A stretch of DNA of 64,000 nucleotides, taken from NCBI GenBank assembly GCA_003254905.1, contig QANU01043359.1, positions 221,970 through 285,969 on the forward strand, given 5' to 3'. Position 1 is the first letter of the stretch; every line of letters begins with the position of its first letter. This stretch comes from Nissolia schottii (lineage: Eukaryota > Streptophyta > Magnoliopsida > Fabales > Fabaceae). A model generated the notes under the pieces. That model was not told the DNA's origin. It worked only from the letters and a program-made list of their open reading frames with translations, and made no database searches. Of the stretch, positions 22,735-35,830 are shown piece after piece. The position numbers and the translations under genes were made by a program.

Positions 22735-24792
22735 ATGGCCGCTGTTCGCGCTTGCAAGCACCACCCTCTCCTCCTCTCCCTCTCCCTCCTCCTCCTCTCC
22801 CTCTCCCTCTCCTCGTCCCAACCGGAGACCCAGGCCCTCATAAAGCTGAAGCAATCCCTGACCGACTCCCGATCCTCCCTCGCCTCGTGGGTCCCCAACG
22901 TGTACCCCTGCGGGAACTGGGCAGGCGTGGTCTGCTTCGAGCGCGTCATAACGGGCCTCCACCTCTCCGACATGGGCCTCTCCGGCAAGATCGACGTGGA
23001 GGCCCTGGCCCAGATCCGCGGCCTCAGGACCCTCAGCTTCGTCAACAACTCGTTCTCAGGCCCAATCCCAGAGTTCCACAAGCTCGGCACCATCAAGTCC
23101 ATGTTGCTATCCTCCAACCAATTCTCCGGCCAGATCCCCCCCGATTTCTTCTCCCACCTGGGCTCCCTCAAGAAGGTGTGGCTCTCGGGGAACAGGTTCA
23201 CCGGCAGCATACCCGACTCCGTGGTGGAGCTCGGCCTCCTGAGGGAGCTCCACCTCGAGAACAACCAGTTCTCCGGGGAGATACCGCACCTGAGGCAGGA
23301 CCTCACGTCGTTCGACGTGTCCAACAACAACCTCGAGGGCCCCATACCGGAGAGCCTGTCCAAATTCGGCGCCGACTCTTTTGGCGGGAAAGGGAACGAG
23401 AAGCTCTGCGGGAGGCCGCTGGAGAGGTCCTGCGACGGCTTATTTTATTCGCTGTCGGGCCCCGAAGGCGGGGGCGGCAGCGAGGGTTTCGCTTCGAGCT
23501 GGGCGTTCAAGGTGGTCCTGATTCTGGCCCTGGCGGTCGGGGTCGCGGTCGTCTTTACGCTAGTGAAGTCGCGGCGGAGGAGGGGCGAGCAAGAGTTTGG
23601 GGTCATGGGGAGGATGAACAGCGTCGAATCGTCGGAGTCGATGGTGCAGGTGCACGTGCCGAGCTCTAACCACAGGGCCCCAACTTCCAAGAAGGGCGGC
23701 GGCGAGTCCAAGAGGGGGTCGTCGAGGGGCGGTGGTGGTGGTGGTAGCAGCGGGATGGGTGACCTGGTGATGGTCAACGACGAGAAGGGGGTGTTTGGGA
23801 TGCAGGATCTGATGAAGGCGGCGGCGGAGGTCCTCGGGAACGGCGGGCTGGGGTCGGCGTACAAGGCGGCGATGGGGAACGGGCTGTCGGTGGTGGTGAA
23901 GAGGATGAGGGAGATGAATAAGATCGGGAGGGACGTGTTTGACGCGGAGATGAGGCAGTTTGGGAGGATAAGGAACAGGAACATCCTGACCCCCCTGGCT
24001 TACCATTACCGAAGGGAGGAAAAGCTCCTTATCTCCGAGTACATGCCCAAAGGAAGCTTGCTGTATGTCTTGCACGGTAATGTATCACCGCCCAATTCTC
24101 CATTTCAATTTGTTTTTGGTCGTTGTGTCCTCAACCTATAAATAAGCTCAGCCTCCTATGTAAAGATATACAAGTCAGTAATATAAGGGTTGCAATGCAT
24201 TTCTTGGGTTTCAGGTGATAGAGGAACGTGCCATGCAGACCTGAACTGGCCAACCCGGCTGAAGATCGTGAAGGGGATAGCGAGAGGGCTGGGCTTCCTC
24301 TACACCGAGTTCTCCGCCTACGACCTCCCCCACGGGAACCTCAAGTCCAGCAACGTCCTGCTGAGCGACGACTACGAGCCTCTCCTGAGCGACTTCGCCT
24401 TCCACCCGCTGATCAACCCCCAGGTCGCCACGCAGGCCATGTTCGCCTACAAGTCCCCGGACTACGCGCAGCACCACAAGGTCTCGCAGAAGACCGACGT
24501 TTACTGCCTCGGGATCATCATCCTCGAGATCGTCACCGGCAAGTTCCCTTCCCAGTACCACAGCAACGGCAAGGGCGGCACCGACGTCGTGCAGTGGGTC
24601 CTCGCCGCGATCTCCGAGAGAAGGGAGGCGGAGATGATCGATCAGGAGCTGCGGAGCGCCGACGCGGCGGGCGGCTCCATGGACAGGATGCTGCAGCTTC
24701 TCCACATCGGGGCCGCCTGCACGGAGAGCAACCCCGAACGGAGGCTTAACTTGAAGGAAGCGATTAGAAGGATAGAGGAGTTACAACTTTAA
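22735..24792 (+). CDS. PRK3-like: Pollen receptor-like kinase, PRK3-like LRR receptor pseudokinase (639 aa)
   Basis: Plasma-membrane LRR-III receptor; in pollen, family members bind RopGEFs and guide pollen-tube growth. Exon 1 22735-24076, exon 2 24215-24792, one GT-AG intron inside the kinase region. Residues: signal peptide 1-28; LRR N-cap cysteines C59 and C67; about five LRRs 75-210; C225/C233 pair; transmembrane 259-278; basic stop-transfer RRRR; Ser/Gly-rich juxtamembrane; kinase-like domain from about 354. The glycine loop (GNGGLGSAYKA) and K389 remain, but the HRD aspartate is replaced (HGN at 487-489) and DFG reads DFA (507-509), so catalysis is unlikely. The frame is open upstream to 22501, but 22735 is chosen because it gives the signal peptide at the N-terminus. 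The exons are strikingly GC-rich beside AT-rich flanks. Confidence 0.92.
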
Positions 24793-26232
24793 AGAAAAAA
24801 AAAAAGGAGGGGGTTATTTTTTATGTCAATTAAGGTAGCTTAGTTTCAAGTTGCTTTTGTAGGCGAGAGGGAGAGAGAATTGCAGGCCTTGGCAAATATT
24901 GCGTTGTGGCATCATGATCCAAATGTTGGGCCATTTTCACGCAAAATTAATCTTCTGAGAGCATAGCAGTGTAAGCAGTGGTTTTGTGCGAGAGAAAGAT
25001 ACATAAAGAGGGCATATATATATAAGGGTGGAGGAGGAGGAGGAGGAGGAGGAAGAGGAAGATTGGGTGGCTTCACAAGTCAGTTGGGTTTATGAGAAAG
25101 GTGGTACATAATTCTTTTGGGTTCTGATGAAACAATGGCTTGGTAAAAGCCACAATAGAAGTGTGTGTGTGTTGTGTTCATGATGACACGGTCTGAGTCC
25201 TCAAATTTGTGAAACAGAAACCTTTTTTTTTGAGATGCTAAACCTTTGTCCCATTCTCATATTTTTGTGCTTTCGAAAAAGCAAAACGTCAGAGTCCGAG
25301 CTTTGCCTCTGCTGATATCCGCCCTTGAAAAGAACGTACACGATTCTCATAAACAACCATTTTTGGACAGCACACCTCAAATTCGTAAGGAACTTCTATA
25401 CTTCGGTTAGGAATTTTCGAGTTTTCCTCTTAATATGCCAAAATCGTATATAGGGGAGATTGCTACCTACTTACTCCCCCGTTCAGCTTTTTCCATTTTT
25501 ATTTTGGCATTATTGGACATTAACAGAACTTGAATCAACTCAAATTCACTTCATCCATCATTTTACGAGTAACACTTTCGACCAATTGGCGATGGCTTAT
25601 GTAGATCACCGCGTCCTATTATAATATTTTAGTATCCATTTTAGTCATGAAACTATTGAGAAACTTCTCCCCAAAGTTATTACAAAACAGAAAACTAGTA
25701 TTTAAAATTAAAAAGTAAGGGAAACACTTAGTGGAACCAGCAGCTGCTGCACCTAGTAGTTGCTTTAATAACTATGCCATACATACAACAACAAAAATAA
25801 CATTACTCTCACGTTGTACAAGGCACAAACTAAACACAGAAACAACATTCTGAAGAAGAAAAAAAAGGCATTGTAAAAATGAGCACAAACCAGGAATATC
25901 ATCTTCAATTCTTCACTATATCTGATTTTCTAAATCCAAACTAGAATTTAAGAGCTCAATAACATGCCCCCCCCCCCCCCCCCCNATGCAATAGAAGGAG
26001 GGGCGTGAGATAACTGACAGCTGCTCCTTAGAGAAGCCAGGAAGTCAAGTTACTTTCACGACCTCTGGGCTACACAGATTTAGCTGCCAAGAATTCTATT
26101 TCCTACCGTGCTAGTTTCCACAAAGACAAATGTGCATCTCCCATATTCTTCCCTCCGCCATCGAAAACGAGTCACGGCTGCATTAAAATTTGCAGATGGG
26201 ACCGGCTTGTTTATTGAGATGGCAGAAAGTGT
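24793..26232. other. Intergenic region between PRK and LSM1 (convergent 3' ends)
   Basis: Holds the PRK 3' UTR (including a (GGA)n run at about 25030-25055) and, near 25990-26232, the probable LSM1 3' UTR on the minus strand. An 18-base C run at 25967-25984 ends at a single N (25985), a join in a homopolymer. No other gene is seen. Confidence 0.5.
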
Positions 26233-29200
26233 TTAATCAAAATCAAGGAACTCCATCCTTTTCCTCATGGTTCCCTTTAGATCAGTAGCGTCCCTTTCTG
26301 CCTTTTGAGCCTGAAAGCATAAACCAAATGAAATAAAATTAGTTAAAGTGCAAGATAGTCAAATAATTAACAAACTTGCCATCACGAGACTTACTAAATC
26401 GTCAATAGAAGAGGCAATTAAAGAAATTACAGTACCAAGATTTTAAATTGAAAATTATCATATTTAGGGTTACACGCCATGATGCAGAAAAAAAAAAAAT
26501 CATCAATTAAGAAAGATATATTTAAATTTCCTAAGAGTCATTGGTCATGAATTAAGGGTGCGTTGTTTTGGATTAAAAAAAGTGATTAACAAGTTGATTT
26601 TTGTTAGAGTTGAAAAAGCTAACAATTGAGTTTTTTTTATGAGAAGTTATTTCAGTTAGCTTCTGCTTAAATGCTGAAAACAATTTTTTTTTCTAAAAAA
26701 TCATCAAGTAAGCTTACAAATAGCACCATAAGTCTAGCAGTAGCCAAGAGTTCTGGTTCTACCTATTTAACCAAGTCTAAAAAAGTCCAATCTCGTAATT
26801 AGGGGTCCCAATAATTAAAGTGTTGGACACCACTCAGTCAAAAGTCATTAATTTAATCATAAGTGTCTAGTAAGTTCTAGAAGCTTGTAGAGTGTAGAGG
26901 CTATTAAGTCATTTCCTATGTACTTGAGGTTTACAGAACCATAGTCAGCAATGTATTTACAGAATATATCTTCTAGTGTTCTTTCAACTCAGGAGTAGAC
27001 TCCTCCCACACTCCACCCATGTCCCATATACCTAACCATTCTATTTCTATAAATTCCTTTTACTCAATCCCTAATTTTAAAATAACATCCAGACTGCACC
27101 ATGCAATCACAACTCAAAATTTCTTAACCACCTATTACGAAACAACAGCATAAATCTGAATATCTGATCCATGACTGCAGTAAAACTGACTCATTTAAGT
27201 GGGACTTCTTTATCATGTATGACAGCATTTATTTCTATTGTATATGTGATATCATTAGCAGAATCATTAGATTGTTTTTTGGACAAAAGAACAATTCATT
27301 AAGAAAGAAGAGGAGAAGAAAGGAGGACCAGGTATCTTCCTTAGTCCTAAGGCTACAAGTTAACTACAGAAGAAGAAATGGAAAGAGAAAATACATCAGC
27401 TCAAAGAACATAGTTACAAAAATAAAATTTTAAAAAAAAAAATCTTAGGGAACTTCACAGAGATAATGCATTGTATTGATGAGGGTAAGGTGGGGGAGGA
27501 AAGGCAAAGGATGGATAAAATAACATGTACCCTTGGTCGGATGATTTTTAATAAGAGGAGGGAGGGAAAATGGAACACCAGAGGAGGGAGAATGGAACGC
27601 CAGGGTTTGTCAATATCTCTAGGTCACTAGAAGCTTCTGGGTTTGGATGGGAAAAATGGTGACTTTGCAGAAAAATCATGCTCTCGATGGAAGAGATAAG
27701 AGAGGGGTCGTATGACTAAGAGAGATGGGTTATTCTAATCGTAGATGGCTCCTTAAAAATCCTTAAAAAGATCCCCAAACAGTTTAGAAACACCAGAAGG
27801 ATTAGAGGCAAAGTCAGGATTTTGATCCCAAACACCATAGGCAGCGATTCGCTGTGCAATATGCAAATGTAACAGTTGCTATGTTAAAATGCGACGTGAT
27901 CCTCCAGCTACTCCACTCCAAGACACCTCTATAGCATCAAACTTTGTCAACTTCAGATTTGTGTGTCACAGCCCATGATGGTCCACGGGTAGGAATTGGT
28001 GGATTAATGAGGCGGTCCATAGTAGTAAACCTATGAATAAATATGATAAGGTCTAAACTAGGAAGAGGGATTGGACATGGATAAGTATATAGTAATCAAA
28101 TATGCCACAAGAAGATTTGGTATGAACTTTATTATTTAGGGTTGGGACTTGGAAGAGTGACTGAGGGCAATCATTCTGAAATTAGATTGGAAATCACCTT
28201 GGGAGAGTAGGTGACCTCTTGAAGAGCTATCAACATTGTTACTAATCCTTATTTAAGTTAATACAATTTCTTATTCAATATTTCCTCAATTATATGGGGT
28301 ACCATCACATAATGCTCCGTAAACAACCTTAGTTTACCACAGTATACTCGTACCATTTACATTCTTATGAATCAAGCAATCTTTTTTATAGTAATTGAAT
28401 CTATATTCCTCAAAAAGCAGTTAAATTCAGTGCCCACAGTTGATGGTTTTACCATTTTTGTAAACCAAAACAAGAGGGATGAACTGAATTCAATTTGGGA
28501 AATTATGCTAAAAAATTAATTGAAGAGAATTACACCAAATTTTATTTTGAACCATTCATGTTGTTCAGGGTTAGTTAATTTTTTTAATCTAAAATTTGAC
28601 TGATTTTTAAATATTTTTCACTTCACAGTTATATTGTTTAATAAATAATATAATTATAATAATGTTGTTAGTATAATGAGGTGTTTTTACTTAACACATG
28701 AATCATAAAACAAGAGGCTTCGCATAAGGACACTTGAGGGAAAGGATGGAAAAAGTGACAAGAAGAAGAATATTTGCTGAAATTGGCTAGAGTCAATAGG
28801 AGTAGGCCTTAACAGATACTATATATAAACAACAAATATTTACAATAAAATAAGGGTGCACGTTTCCTATGTGAGCTAGTTCTATTTTACATGCATCTTC
28901 TATTTCCTACCTACAATCATCATAAATTACTTATCATATTTCCAACAAGGGCAATATTGGAAATTTAATTATATAATTTATCCCATGTCTCTATTTTAAT
29001 TTTAACAGGCAAAGCAGGGAAGGGAAATCCCCCTCAATTTTTTGGGATGGATACCATGGTACCCCATGTGTTTAGAACCATTGCACAGTACCCCCTAAAT
29101 TGAGTTGAAAATGAGTCTAAATTACACCTCATGCCACCGTGCCACTCATTTAACTTTTCTTAAAAATTGCAATAACAATCCCCAACTTTTGATTTTGCAG

Positions 29201-29400
29201 AGTCATTAATATTTTCTTTTGCAAACACAGTCCCTAGCTGCCTTCGGCATCTTAGATCCAATCTCCTCCAACTGTCGCTTCTCCAGCACCAGTGGCAACA
29301 TTTGGACTTTTTGTGGGATGAGTTGTATGATTGCTAGAATGAATTGGAGTGTTTAGGTTGCTTAAAATTTAATTAGAAAATTAATTAAAATGAAATTTAA

Positions 29401-29434
<34 letters not shown>

Positions 29435-32400
29435 GTAAATCCTCTCCATCCCCTTCTCAAGAACCCTGCACCACCTGCTCCCTGTCAAGCAATCACCGTC
29501 TCCTCCTCCGTGACGAAAACCACCGAACACCACCTTCCACTGCAGAAAGTAAAAACAGCGAGGAACCACAAGCGTTTAATCCTCTGCTTGAAGAGGTTGC
29601 CGGAGATGCAGAGCTCCTTGCAGCGTAACACAAACACCAAGCAACAAAGGAAGACATAGGTGCTCAATCGCGGCGCTCAATCGCCGCTACCAATGCCTAG
29701 ATCGATCACCACCGAGCAAGAAATCCACTGACAATGGCACATGCTGGTCACCGCATCAGTGACAGGGCGATGTGGATTCGGTGGCTCTGCTATGACACGG
29801 TGGGGGCGCCGTCTTCACGCCAGTGGATGATGCGGTGGAGGTGGCGTCTTCACGCTGGTGGGTGACTGAAGCAGCAGGGTAGTTCAGGAGGTGGAGGGAT
29901 CTGCTGCTGCTAACACGATGGTGATGAGGTGAGGAGATTGGATCTGAAAAGGTGAGACTCGAACTGAGAGAAAGGGTAAGGGACTAGTTTTGCAAAATTA
30001 AAAGTAGGGGTCTCATTGTAATTTTTAAAGTCTTCATAACTGAGTGTGTGGTGGCAAGAAATGTAATTTTGGCACTCATTTGAACTCAATTTTTGGGGTA
30101 CCATGGTATCCATCCCCCAATTTTTATGTAAACATACAAATAAAAGGAATTCATGTGAGAACAACTATTGAAGCCTATGTCAGAAGAGTAGGTCAGAGGG
30201 AAAGAGATAGATAAAGTAGAGAGAAACCAAGAAAAATTATAGACGAAACTGTTAAGAAGAACTTCGCTTCAAATAGCTTGTCTATAAACATGGTTTACAA
30301 CAAGACGCAAGGATATCATTTGACACTAGGTAGTAGGAAAAGAATTTTTTGTTGTTATTATTGCTGTATTATCCAAATAAGAGGAATTATCTTAAGTCCA
30401 CTTCCATCCCATCCCATCCCTTCCCTTTCTTCACCTCCTTTTTCTTTCTTTCTTTCTTTCAAACTCCCAAACGTAGCATAAGAGTATTAACTCTTATGGT
30501 TTTGGATTAGGAATGGAGCTTCGAAAGTACACAACACATTCAGACTAAAAAATGGTTACACGGAAACTAAGAGCCATTATCAGGAAGATTTTGACGAAGC
30601 CAGTCATAGTCATGTAGTTTGGCGATTGCATTTGTTTTGCTCAGCCTCAGCCCATTTATAAGAAGCACAAAATTTCTGCCATTTCCCATTTCATTACCTC
30701 GGCCACCGGAATGTGGAAATGATTCAAAAAACAAGTTTGTTTTGATGACAAAGGTAGATGCAGCTATTTACAACTCTAGTGGGAGTAAAGAGACTGCCAA
30801 AGATTTATGACCTGGCAATTTTGCCCTTTAAAGAAAGAATTGAAAACAAAAATCCAGAGTGACCAGTAGTTTCCATGACAAGAGAAAGCTTGCCACACGT
30901 CATCAGTAAGTCATACTAGAAGGTGTATCAAGAGTTCCTTATAAGTCAATCAGGCATGAGCAATTTTCCATACAAGAAATAATTGATCCATGAGCCCTCA
31001 CAATTATTATCCTAAACAAGAGTAACAAATATCCAATTGTTTTATTATTAGCTAGTTGATGGACTAACCTTTCTTATTTCAGCCTCTGACACACAAGTCA
31101 TATGTTGTGGAAGCTCCTCCCTTCCCAAATCCTACAACATTGATAAAAAGAATGCAAAATTATTTAGATGCCTTTAAAGTAATAGTAGTTAAATAAAATG
31201 AAATGATCAAGAACGCATCATACCAGCTCTCCAATTAAGACAACATTTTCCCCACGAATTACATATAAGCCTAAAGGGACATCACAATAAAGATCACCGA
31301 CAATCACGCGCTCACACGCACCTTCAAGAACAACGTTAGCTGTACATGGCCATTATGACACTGTTAGTCAATACTAGAAACAACGACGACAATAATAAGG
31401 TTAAATTAAGCTTTTGGTCTCTACACTTTAATTGTCTTTTAAACTGGTCCCTATATTTTCTTTTTTAATATGAATCCATACTGCCTGTAGTTATAAACAT
31501 CTCTAAATAGCGCCATACCCGTTACCCTCTGTTTTAACACTGTCAACTCAAGTCTGAAATGGCAAATGGTTTAGCATGCTGCTGTCTCACATCAAATGCC
31601 AAATGAGCTTTCTTTTTGACATATTAATCCAAGTCATCTTCATCTTCCATATCTACCCATCTAAAACCTACCCAACAAAAACATAAGATTGTATTGTTGT
31701 CCCTCTCGCTTTCGTCCACCCATCTTTGTCCTCCCATCTTCATTCTCCTTCCTCTCATGTTCTCAATCCTGAATCGTGAAAGCACGAAGCATCCGTAGCT
31801 ACCTCAAGCCACAATGTTAACACTTACCAGTGTGACAATTGAATTGAAGGTAACGAAGGGGGATCTATTTAGAAACATTTACAGTTATAATGACTCAATT
31901 AAAAAGAAAAAAGTACAGGGACCAGTTTAAAAATTGATGTAAGCTATAGGGACCAAAAATTTAATTTAACTTGATAATAATAACAGTGACTTCATAAAAG
32001 TAGAATGCAGGTAGGATAGATAAGTTACCAAATTGATCAAAAGAGCGTAATAACCCCAGAAGTTTTCGACCATCTCGCAACAGAACAAGAAGTTTTTCTG
32101 TGAAAAAATACATAGATTAAGAAGAAAAATAGCTGTCATCTGTCTCCATATCTTATCATTCAGTACTTCAATCAAAAATTAAATCAAACATAATTAAATA
32201 ACATCACAAGACTCAACAAAATGCCAGATAAACCATGCAAACTGTAGATCAGAAACAGAGGGGGGTGATTTATTTCCAACATTTTTGAGTCATAGGAGCA
32301 GAGTGAGAAAACCTGTTATTTATACTCCAGATGCATCTGTATATAGCACTGTATTAGAGTTCAGCACTTCAAATAATGATTGACAATCTAAACTGGACTT

Positions 32401-33472
32401 AATTAATAGTACCCTGAAGGCCTGAACACCACCCTCCCCCAAAGACAAAAACACCAAATACTCTCAGCACATCATCCCAAGAATAATGATGATGACGATG
32501 ATAATAAATAATAGCAACAACAACAAAACCTGCTGGGAGCTCTTTCAATAGGCTCACTTATGTCATTTTTCAAATTGAGACTTGTTCAATGAACAAGTGG
32601 TTAGACAAAATTTAGATGCTGGACAGCTGGAGGATTATCCTTTCTATTTGTGGCACATCATGGAGCCATTGTTAGAGTAAAACCCCATTTTGCTGCTCCA
32701 AAAAGTTGTCACTAGATTAGACCCTCAATGCTAATGTAGAGACCACTATGCTTTTGAAGGACTAACAAAATGACTAATGTGTGACATTATTAATCATTCG
32801 GGGAATAATCTGGTGACAAATTTTTGAAGGACTAATGTGGTGACCATTATACTTTCAGAGGACTGTAATAGATTTTTACTCACCATTATTATGACTTAAA
32901 CAAATAGTATTGAGACCTTGACCTAAATCCCCATATATCGAAACAACCTGCACTACCCCTAGGTGCCTTATCCTATCATCCTTTCTTGATACATATGTAG
33001 ACTAGTTCTTATTCATTACAAAAATTATAAATTTATATTCCCCTTTGATGAAAACCTTCCTTTATATCCTATGCTTCTTTTCATCCAACAGTTCCTCGCT
33101 TCATATTGAATCACATCAAGAAAATACCATACACAAAAAAAAAAAAAGAAGAAGCCAAAAATCGTACATAGAGAATTAGCACCACAAAAAATTATGACTA
33201 CTGCAATTCACAGTTCATGTACAAATCCACAGTGAAGCAGATGGCGGCAGTCCATGGCTAAAAAATAAACATATAAAAAATAAAATAAAATAAAACCGGG
33301 GGCGAGTTACTCTCACCGAAAAGATTCACATATGATATTTGAACATCAATATCATGAGTTGAAAGAAAAATTAACAAAAATAAGCGAGAGAGAGAGAGAG
33401 AGAGATTATACTGTCCAGGTATGTGGCAAGCGAGGTGGAGAGCAAGACATCATCAGGGGTAGCCCAAGACAT
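26233..33472 (-). CDS. LSM1: Sm-like protein LSM1 (128 aa)
   Basis: Subunit that defines the cytoplasmic Lsm1-7 ring, which binds oligoadenylated mRNA 3' ends and promotes decapping in P-bodies. Exons on minus: 33472-33412, 32097-32029, 31339-31224, 31131-31069, 26310-26233; all GT-AG and in phase. The protein starts MSWATPDDVLLSTSLATYL. Sm1 motif: LLVLLRDGRKLLGLLRSFDQ with ANVVLEG; Sm2 motif: LYVIRGENVVLIGEL. The helical tail ends RKRMEFLDFD. Length equals the 128 aa known for Arabidopsis LSM1A/B. The last intron (26311-31068, 4.76 kb) is large and holds transposon sequence; intron 2 holds a MITE. An intact frame argues for a working gene. Confidence 0.95.
26311..29043. other. LSM1 last intron, left part
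   Basis: AT-rich intron DNA. The phrase GGGTGCGTTGTTTTGGATT near 26558 and its inverse-like partner around 26690 suggest a small hAT-type MITE, unproven. The frame at 27215-27433 has no recognisable content. Confidence 0.35.
29044..30117. mobile_element. Mutator-like inverted-repeat element in LSM1 last intron
   Basis: Left end GGGATGGATACCATGGTACC at 29044 and its exact reverse complement at the right end near 30116. Behind these 23 perfect bases the arms continue as imperfect inverted repeats for about 180 bp (AATTGAGTT.AAATGAGT, then AATTACA.CTCATGCCACC and TTTTGCAGAGT-like blocks). The flanks CAATTTTTT (29035-29043) and CAATTTTTA (30118-30126) form a 9-bp target duplication with one mismatch. 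The interior is GC-richer (29450-29930) with no transposase. Contains (AAT)n at 29400-29431. Confidence 0.75.
31397..31972. mobile_element. MITE with ~110-bp inverted repeats in LSM1 intron 2
   Basis: The left arm starts GGTTAAATTAAGCTTTTGGT and contains TTTTAAACTGGTCCCTATA; the right arm, read in reverse, has GTTAAATTAAATTTTTGGTC and the same AAACTGGTCCCT block. The arms extend inward to TATAAACAT / TGTAAATGTTTCTAAATAG. Total about 575 bp, no coding. The target duplication was not resolved. Confidence 0.7.
32098..33411. other. LSM1 intron 1
   Basis: 1.3 kb of AT-rich intron. A (GA)n microsatellite lies at 33386-33405, six bases inside the intron from the donor. No other feature is recognised. 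Confidence 0.6.
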
Positions 33473-34084
33473 TGAGATAATTCTTGAGTGGCACCTGAAA
33501 AAACAAAAAACAAAAAAAAAAAAACCCACTTTGATCCAAAACCTCTTTCAAATTCAATGACAATCTTACCCACACAGTCTCAAACACAACCAGAAAACAT
33601 TGCGAATTTGTGCCCACTCTACATGCATTTTCGGTTTCACTTCTTAAACCTCATAATTCAACCAACCCAAAATAAGAAAGAACAAATTTAACAAGAACGA
33701 AAAAAAGATAACCCTCTATTTTACTTTCAATTTTCTAAAAATTGTTTTTTGAATAGAAAAAAAGAAAAGTTCAAAAACATTTCGTATTTTCAAAGAGTTA
33801 GGTTGGGACCTTTTTGATCTGCAACTTTCGTGAGAGAAGGGAATGCTCCTTAGTTGTTCTCTCTCTTTCCCCACACCCCCACCCACCTCTTTCTCCCTCT
33901 GTAATTTATGAGAGAGTGAGAGTGAGGATGTGGAAACGAAGGTCGGACTCCCACTCCCAGTTTGACCTTTGAGCCTTCGAGAGGTTGCTTGGTTCGGAAA
34001 CTTTGGAATTTGGACGGTGCCTGTATTGATTTTTCTGCGGCTTATTGCTATTGCCATTGCCATTTTTGTTAAAATAAAAAAAAA
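33473..34084 (-). promoter_or_regulatory. LSM1 5' flank (promoter and 5' UTR)
   Basis: About 610 bp between the LSM1 start and the inverted-repeat element. On the minus strand it has CT/GA-rich blocks (33845-33925), common in plant 5' UTRs. No TATA box stands out. Gene regulation cannot be read further. Confidence 0.35.
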
Positions 34085-35820
34085 GTTTAAATAAATTTTT
34101 AACTCTTATAATATCAAAAAATTTGTGTTTAGTCTTTAAAAAAAAATTGTTAAAATTTAGTTTCTATAAAAAAAATTGTTCATTTTTACCTCCTGTTAGT
34201 TGGGGTTGGATGGCGCTGACGTAGTTGTTAAGTTCGATGGTATGCCACGTGCTATAACCGATATTTTCAATTAAAAAATAAACAAAACTCGGAACCCAAC
34301 CCAAAACCCAACCCAAAATTTAAAAAATTAATAATAATAAAGGAAGAGATCGGAAACCCACTCCATAGCCCCAAATTCTTCTTCGGCACCCATATTCATC
34401 TTCTTCTTCGCCAACCAAAACAAAGCAATTTGTTCAAAAAATAGATTTTAGAAAGAAAGAGATGGAAGAAACAAAAGTGGTATTCTTCTTCCTCACCACA
34501 CCGACACCACCTTCAACCATTAACCACCTCAAACCACCACACATCCATACCTGCAGAAAATCAACCCAAACCAAACAGATCCAAAAGACAAGACACACAC
34601 AAGAAACTAAAATAGATTGGTGGAGAGAGAAAGAAATAAAATAGATCTGAGAAAGAATGAACAGAGAGTGGGAGAGAGAGAGGGCTCGCTGCCGCCGATG
34701 ACCTGCCATGGCGGCAGCGAGTTACAGTACAGAGAAAAAAGGAAAGAGAAAAAGAAATCGAGAGGGAGAGTGAAAAGAGAAAAGGAACCCAAGGGGCGAG
34801 ATAGAGAAAGAAACAAAGAGAGCACAAAGAGAGCACATCGAGAGAGAGGGAGAAAGAACCAAAACTTTCGCCGACGACTGGCCATGGCGGTGACACCTTC
34901 AACAGATTTGAAAAAAAAAAAGGAATTGTGGAGAAAGAGAGAGAGTGCAAACCGAGAGAAGGAGAGAGTGAATAGGTCAAGAAAGAGAGGAGAACCCGCC
35001 ATGGCCGGCTAGCTATCTCGGCAGCGACGGTGAACGGGATGAGTCTGAGAGAGAGATAAAGCCCTGAGAGAGAGAAAGAGGAGATCAGTGGGAGAAAAGG
35101 GAAAGGTTAGAGTTTTTTTTTTTTTTTTTGCATTTCCTTTTAGGTCTCTTTCTTCATTTTATTTTTTTAAAATGTAGGGCTAGACTTCAGGTTTGGGTTT
35201 GGGTTGGGTCCCAAGTTTTGTTTATTTTTTAATAGAAAATATGGGTTATGCCATGTAACATCCCGCGTTCCTGTTAGAGAAATAATCGCCAAGATTAGAC
35301 ATGATTAATTTTTGTAAAGCATGAACTAGGGAGGGTTAGGATGTAAAAATTGCCGGTCAAATGCCCATGGGAGATGGGGATAATTGTTGTAGGAAGTCTC
35401 GCAGACAGCCGAATGGTGATTGTCTACTGTGGTAATTTTACGACGCGTAAAAGGTATCAGTGAAAATACTCCTCCGGAGAAAAATTCACAAACACCTTTT
35501 AATTTTAATAATCTTGGGTAGAGGGAAATTAGAGGATCGCGACGGTTCAAACGGAATATTTTTCGGACGACCGTGCGCGACGTACCGATACTGCGAGCGA
35601 TAAAAAAAATGAGCGAAACGGAACCGAGAGAAAAAGGAAATCAGATTCAGCACGTGAGGAATCAGATTGGGTTAGGAAATAATTTTTTATTTCATTTACT
35701 ATTCATGATTTGACCTTTAATTTATCTTTTTAATTAATTAAATAAAAATGAAAATAAGAAATGGCATTCTTGTAATTTATAAGTACGGCAAATGGGTAAT
35801 TTTGGGGGGCTGATTGGTGG

Positions 35821-35830
35821 CTATAAATAG
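35821..35830 (+). promoter_or_regulatory. TATA box of LTR copy B
   Basis: CTATAAATAG, 567 bp from the LTR start. Equivalent boxes occur in copy C (55642), D (1001, minus) and E (50223, minus) at 474-548 bp, so this is the conserved LTR promoter. The transcription start would be about 30 bp downstream. Confidence 0.6.

Noticed and set aside
22527..23363. Long minus-strand frame opposite the PRK gene
   Set aside because: Mirror effect of high GC3; no recognisable protein features.
22497..23669. A 390-codon frame overlapping the PRK gene on the same strand
   Set aside because: It is a shifted reading of the GC-rich PRK exon, Pro/Arg-rich with no domain; the PRK frame has signal peptide, LRRs, TM and kinase in order.
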